Of a DNA stretch of 26,622 nt, positions 24,483 to 26,622 are shown piece after piece. Position 1 is the first letter of the stretch, and the number at the start of each line of letters is the position of its first letter. The notes beneath the pieces were generated by a model. It had not been told where the DNA came from. It worked only from the letters and a program-made list of their open reading frames with translations, and made no database searches. Location: IMG/VR virus record IMGVR_UViG_3300044591_001056, positions 1-26,622 of that record; one strand, written 5' to 3'. The translations under genes were made by a program, and so were the position numbers. This stretch comes from a virus.

Positions 24483-24490
24483 TATTTATT
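24483..24490 (-). promoter_or_regulatory. Weak late-promoter-like octamer (AATAAATA)
   Basis: Minus strand AATAAATA, 23 nt upstream of the 80-aa gene, in the only gap between thyX and phoH. The region is AT-rich and the downstream genes are early/middle type, so this may be chance; it could also allow late expression of gp33 and gp32-module genes. Confidence 0.25.
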
Positions 24491-24496
24491 TTAATT

Positions 24497-24655
24497 TTAT
24501 TCGATCAATATAGTAGAAGCATCATCACATTCAATACAGTCTATACATTCAGAAATATCTGGATTTTTATTCAAATATTCTTTCAATTCATCTTCACTAA
24601 AAATGACTTTAAATATATGACCAGTTAAATGGTCTTTTAAACACCAGGTTTTCAT
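24497..24655 (-). CDS. Tiny CxxCxxC protein, 52 aa
   Basis: The protein opens MKTWCLKDHLTGHIFKVIFS, continues DELKEYLNKNPDISE and then holds CIDCIEC (Cys at 37, 40 and 43). Three closely spaced Cys plus Cys5 could bind one zinc or an Fe-S centre. GAGG lies 6 nt before the ATG and the thyX stop lies 6 bp upstream. The opening (ligand-like strand, then DEL-x-x-YLxxNP) resembles the 80-aa protein downstream and FmdB-type regulators, so the two may be distant paralogues. Function is unknown. Confidence 0.65.
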   Translation of the reverse strand: MKTWCLKDHLTGHIFKVIFSEDELKEYLNKNPDISECIDCIECDDASTILIE

Positions 24656-24661
24656 AGTTCC

Positions 24662-25414
24662 TCAGGGTGACAATCTTGCTTTGTGTAAACGCTTTTCTTC
24701 ATAATATTGCCAAACACTTGGAGACCATTTTTGAAGTTCTGGTGCAAATGCATCGCATAGTGCTTGAATTTCAAGTTGAGCATCAAGTTTTGAACGAAGA
24801 TCCATAAAGTGAAGTACAGAACGTAAATTAAAAGATACTACAAAGTTCTGACGAATTGCTTGGGGAAGATAATCACGAATATGCTCTTCACACATTCCCT
24901 GATCATAATACTCAGCATACTCTTCACACTCACTCAGAATACGCCCCAGTTTGCGTTGACGGTTCTCAGCAGTCCATTCATACTTCTTACCTTTACGATT
25001 AGTATAGAACCCCTCAGGGCGAACGTAGAAGACTTCTTCAACATCAAGTTCACGCTTGGCAACTTTAACTACACGCTTACCAGTATAACGTTGCGATTGA
25101 ACATCCCAAGTAGTTCCAATTCGGTGAGTTCTTGCTTGAACAATTACGTTATGAACAAAACCAGAACAAGAGAATGTAATTTGAGGATGCTCTAGAGGAC
25201 CCCAATGCCCACGCTCATTCGCAAGAAGTTGTTCAACAATCCATTCCCCACACTCTTGCTGACTGGGAACTTTTACGTTATGAATTGGAACTTCCGAGTA
25301 ATCACCTTTTCCTGCTTGCCATATTACCTGTTCAGGAATGGGATATCCTTGAAGTTTTACAACTTCAAGTCTTTTATCAAGTTCGAGTAAATCTTTTGCT
25401 TTAATAGGTTTCAT
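24662..25414 (-). CDS. thyX: FAD-dependent thymidylate synthase ThyX, 250 aa
   Basis: ThyX converts dUMP to dTMP with FAD and methylene-tetrahydrofolate, supporting phage DNA synthesis. The motif RTHRIGTTWDVQSQRY (about residues 93-108) is the signature region, though it has eight residues between THR and Ser rather than the seven in the classic RHRX7S. HWGPLEHPQITFSCSG precedes it, and LRSVLHFMDLRSKLDAQLEIQ near the C-terminus is the usual active-site helix. Length is normal. It is transcribed from the promoter at 25638-25666 after the 52-aa acidic gene. No Shine-Dalgarno sequence is visible. Confidence 0.93.
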   Translation of the reverse strand: MKPIKAKDLLELDKRLEVVKLQGYPIPEQVIWQAGKGDYSEVPIHNVKVPSQQECGEWIVEQLLANERGHWGPLEHPQITFSCSGFVHNVIVQARTHRIGTTWDVQSQRYTGKRVVKVAKRELDVEEVFYVRPEGFYTNRKGKKYEWTAENRQRKLGRILSECEEYAEYYDQGMCEEHIRDYLPQAIRQNFVVSFNLRSVLHFMDLRSKLDAQLEIQALCDAFAPELQKWSPSVWQYYEEKRLHKARLSP

Positions 25415-25457
25415 AAATTTAAAAATTTTTTGTATTAATATTTACCAAGTAATAAAA

Positions 25458-25616
25458 TCAATCATCATATTCTTCAAATACTTCATCATAATCACCAAAC
25501 ACTGATGAAGAAAATTGTTGTTCTTCAACTACATCTTCCAAAAGAACTTCTTTCTTCAATGAATCAATTAATAATTCCATATTACTAATGATTAATTTTA
25601 TTCTTTCTTTGTCCAT
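25458..25616 (-). CDS. Tiny acidic protein, 52 aa, upstream of thyX
   Basis: A helical N-terminus (MDKERIKLIISNMELLIDSLKK) is followed by a strongly acidic tail ending SVFGDYDEVFEEYDD. Similar tiny proteins with an N-terminal helix and a DYDEVFE-type acidic end occur in cyanophages; the role is unknown. The acidic tail might mimic DNA or bind a nucleic-acid-binding partner, which is speculation. It has no clear ribosome site, and a short inverted repeat (AAAGATT/AATCTTT, 25617-25632) lies against its ATG, where it could hinder initiation. Confidence 0.65.
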   Translation of the reverse strand: MDKERIKLIISNMELLIDSLKKEVLLEDVVEEQQFSSSVFGDYDEVFEEYDD

Positions 25617-25637
25617 AAAGATTCAAATCTTTTTTTC

Positions 25638-25666
25638 ATTTTACATAAAAAAAAGGAGGATGTCAA
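25638..25666 (-). promoter_or_regulatory. Sigma70-type promoter inside a terminator hairpin, for the thyX operon
   Basis: Minus strand: TTGACA (25661-25666), a 17-bp spacer made largely of the terminator's T run, and TAAAAT (25638-25643). Transcription would begin near 25631, about 15 nt before the 52-aa ORF. It reads into thyX, phoH, the nuclease, 33, 59 and the DUF1825-like gene. Confidence 0.7.
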
Positions 25667-25675
25667 TCCTCCTTT
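25647..25675 (-). terminator. Intrinsic terminator of the small-ORF operon
   Basis: Minus strand AAAGGAGGAT-TGAC-ATCCTCCTTT is a perfect 10-bp stem with a tetraloop, followed by five more T residues. It lies just past the stop of the 33-aa ORF. On the plus strand the stem is followed by AAAAATT, so it works for minus-strand transcripts. Confidence 0.85.
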
Positions 25676-25680
25676 AAAAA

Positions 25681-25782
25681 TTATGCAATCTGTGGTTGTT
25701 TTGCCATATTTAATTGTGCATCTTTGAGAAGTTTTTCCTTCTTTGCTTTTTTCTTAAGATAGCGAACGAAGTAAGTATTCAT
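25681..25782 (-). CDS. Tiny basic protein, 33 aa
   Basis: It encodes MNTYFVRYLKKKAKKEKLLK and a short tail ending MAKQPQIA. It is lysine-rich and probably one amphipathic helix. A strong ribosome site (GGGAGG, 9 nt before the ATG) and an ATGA overlap with the upstream gene support translation despite its size. Similar short proteins seem conserved in cyanophages. Function is unknown; RNA or DNA contact is plausible from charge alone. Confidence 0.7.
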   Translation of the reverse strand: MNTYFVRYLKKKAKKEKLLKDAQLNMAKQPQIA

Positions 25783-25946
25783 TTTGCTTTACCTCCCTGT
25801 ACCTTTTCCATGGAGAATTTGTTTCCATTTTCATCTACCCAGAACATTGCTCCACGATAGATTTCTACATGAGGTTCTCTTTTCAAAGTTTGATTTGGAC
25901 GATCATTGGTGTCATATTCAACACCACGATATACGACTTTAGACAT
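25779..25946 (-). CDS. DUF4278-like small protein, 55 aa
   Basis: The N-terminus SKVVYRGVEYDTNDRP and a second EIYRGAMFWVDENG match the two short YRG strands of DUF4278, a small family common in cyanobacteria and their phages, of unknown function. The ribosome site is AAGGAG, 8 nt before the ATG. The stop overlaps the next start (ATGA), and the ribosome site of the 33-aa gene lies within this gene. The family call rests on a short motif. Confidence 0.6.
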   Translation of the reverse strand: MSKVVYRGVEYDTNDRPNQTLKREPHVEIYRGAMFWVDENGNKFSMEKVQGGKAK

Positions 25947-25984
25947 TAGGTTTCTCCTTAATTTTGAGGCTAAAGAGCGTTCCT

Positions 25985-26137
25985 TCAGTCGGCTTTTGCG
26001 TCTACTTTACACTCTTTTGGGGAGATTTGTTTAACCTCCCAAATAAGATCGTTACGAGTTTGTTTCGGCATCTCTGCTTTGTAAACTCGGGTGGAAATCA
26101 GTTGTGCTTGCAAGCAAGTAAGGATGAGTGCTTCCAT
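25985..26137 (-). CDS. Small conserved cyanophage protein, 50 aa
   Basis: It opens MEALILTCLQAQLISTRVY, followed by RNDLIWEVKQISPKEC. This fits an amphipathic, possibly membrane-associated helix, then a polar tail. Proteins starting MEALVL-x-CLQAQLI occur in T4-like cyanophages. It is the first gene after the promoter at 26208-26236. No strong ribosome site is seen; the leader hairpin at 26173-26194 lies 36 nt upstream. Function is unknown. Confidence 0.65.
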   Translation of the reverse strand: MEALILTCLQAQLISTRVYKAEMPKQTRNDLIWEVKQISPKECKVDAKAD

Positions 26138-26172
26138 AGATGAACGATCCGTTCCGAGTCGGCTTACTTCCG

Positions 26173-26194
26173 TTCGCTATTCGCAAATAGCGAA
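26173..26194 (-). promoter_or_regulatory. Strong leader hairpin of the small-ORF operon
   Basis: Arms TTCGCTATT and AATAGCGAA form a 9-bp perfect stem with a 4-nt TGCG loop, in the leader between the promoter and the 50-aa ORF. There is no T run, so it is not a terminator. It might protect the 5' end of the mRNA or bind a regulator. Confidence 0.6.
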
Positions 26195-26207
26195 TGAACG
26201 TGGGCAC

Positions 26208-26236
26208 ACTATATACCCATTGACTTATATAGTCAA
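26208..26236 (-). promoter_or_regulatory. Sigma70-type promoter of the small-ORF operon, with palindrome at -35
   Basis: Minus strand: TTGACT (26231-26236), a 17-bp spacer, TATAGT (26208-26213). The -35 is one arm of a perfect palindrome TTGACT-TATAT-AGTCAA (26220-26236), a plausible operator for a dimeric repressor or activator. The start would be near 26201. Confidence 0.75.
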
Positions 26237-26252
26237 GTTCTTTTGTAAAATA

Positions 26253-26622
26253 TTATACAATTATTAGATCAGATAACGTTTTGGACTTATATATAAAAAA
26301 CTTTTCACATTCTAAATAAAATTTTTTTTGTTTTTCTTTAGGAAGATCTGCTGGATGACACTCTTCATGTTGATTAGAATATAAATCTAAAATTAAATTT
26401 TTATACTCATTATTAATTTTTTTCACAATAAGTTTAGTATCATTTGAAAAATTATAATCAAATATATTATGCAAATAATATAAATGCTCTAATGGCAATG
26501 GATGACCTTCTTTATAATTCTTATGTATAATTTGTTTATCATTAATATTTTTTATTCTGAGATCATTTTCCCATAAAACTTCATAATAACTAGGATATAT
26601 TTTATCAATTATACTTTGATAA
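26253..26622 (-). CDS. Incomplete gene at the window edge, at least 122 aa
   Basis: The minus-strand frame is open from its stop (26253-26255) to the end of the window, with no in-frame ATG, so the start lies outside. A TTG codon at 26498 is not a convincing start because the coding pattern continues upstream (YPSYYEVLWENDLRIKNI). The visible part is Lys, Asn, Tyr and Leu-rich with EGHPLPLEHLYYL and ECHPADLPKEKQKKF. The pattern recalls the ends of some phage sulfotransferase- or glycosyltransferase-like proteins, but I cannot assign a family. The small-ORF promoter begins 16 bp beyond its stop. Confidence 0.6.
   Translation of the reverse strand, partial: YQSIIDKIYPSYYEVLWENDLRIKNINDKQIIHKNYKEGHPLPLEHLYYLHNIFDYNFSNDTKLIVKKINNEYKNLILDLYSNQHEECHPADLPKEKQKKFYLECEKFFIYKSKTLSDLIIV

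Noticed and set aside
25617-25632. Inverted repeat AAAGATT/AATCTTT as a terminator
   Set aside because: The plus strand has a T run after it but no upstream plus-strand gene to end, and the loop is only 2 nt; kept only as a possible translation-hindering element.
26220-26248. Divergent plus-strand promoter from the palindrome at 26220
   Set aside because: The palindrome gives TTGACT on the plus strand too, but no -10-like hexamer is found at 16-18 bp (the next is about 25 bp away).

Overview
The window is AT-rich and densely coded. It looks like part of the genome of a T4-like contractile-tailed phage of marine picocyanobacteria (a Prochlorococcus or Synechococcus myovirus). T4-type products recognised from sequence alone are baseplate and tail proteins (gp5, gp26, a gp27-like hub, gp48, gp53, a gp54-like protein), the head completion protein gp4, and replication/late-transcription proteins (gp32, gp33, gp59). 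PhoH, a ThyX with the marine cyanobacterial/cyanophage type of motif, and small proteins resembling the cyanobacterial families DUF1825 and DUF4278 point to a cyanobacterial host. The phage species cannot be named from the sequence.

Layout. (1) 27-97, minus: a single tRNA-Gly(UCC) behind a perfect consensus sigma70-type promoter. (2) 195-15593, minus except one gene: the tail/baseplate late module. Read in transcription order it is gp54-like, gp26 tail-assembly chaperone, a small frameshift-extension ORF, an 800-aa tape-measure candidate, a 1060-aa tape-measure-like protein carrying two peptidoglycan-hydrolase-like domains, a gp27-like hub, a 70-aa protein, gp5, a gp5-associated protein, two paralogous fibre-type proteins, a 2-oxoglutarate/Fe(II) oxygenase and a further structural protein. 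A plus-strand glycosyltransferase-like gene (978-1718) interrupts the far end. (3) 15634-20493, plus: gp4, a conserved myovirus protein, gp48 and a greatly enlarged gp53, behind a TATAAATA late promoter. (4) 20494-26622, minus: the replication/early module. From right to left it has an incomplete gene at the window edge, small ORFs, thyX, more small ORFs, phoH, a PD-(D/E)XK nuclease, gp33, gp59, a DUF1825-like gene and gp32 with its own promoter and structured leader.

How the parts work together. Module 4 supplies DNA metabolism: ThyX makes dTMP, gp59 loads the helicase on gp32-covered ssDNA, and the nuclease processes DNA. It also supplies gp33, which in T4 links RNA polymerase to the sliding clamp so that TATAAATA-type late promoters fire. 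Such octamers lie upstream of the gene 4 operon, gene 26 and the 195-947 gene. Modules 2 and 3 build the baseplate, tail-tube cap and head plug.

The strongest less-expected signals are: a classic -1 slippery heptamer (T TTT TTC) at the end of gene 26 that would fuse gp26 to a 55-aa ORF just before the tape-measure gene; a beta-propeller-like insertion of about 540 residues in gp53; shared GxGYxxxP repeats in gp53 and gp5; a promoter built into a terminator hairpin (25638-25675); a structured leader and overlapping inverted repeats at the gp32 promoter; and a gp32 terminator hidden inside the 3' end of gene 53.
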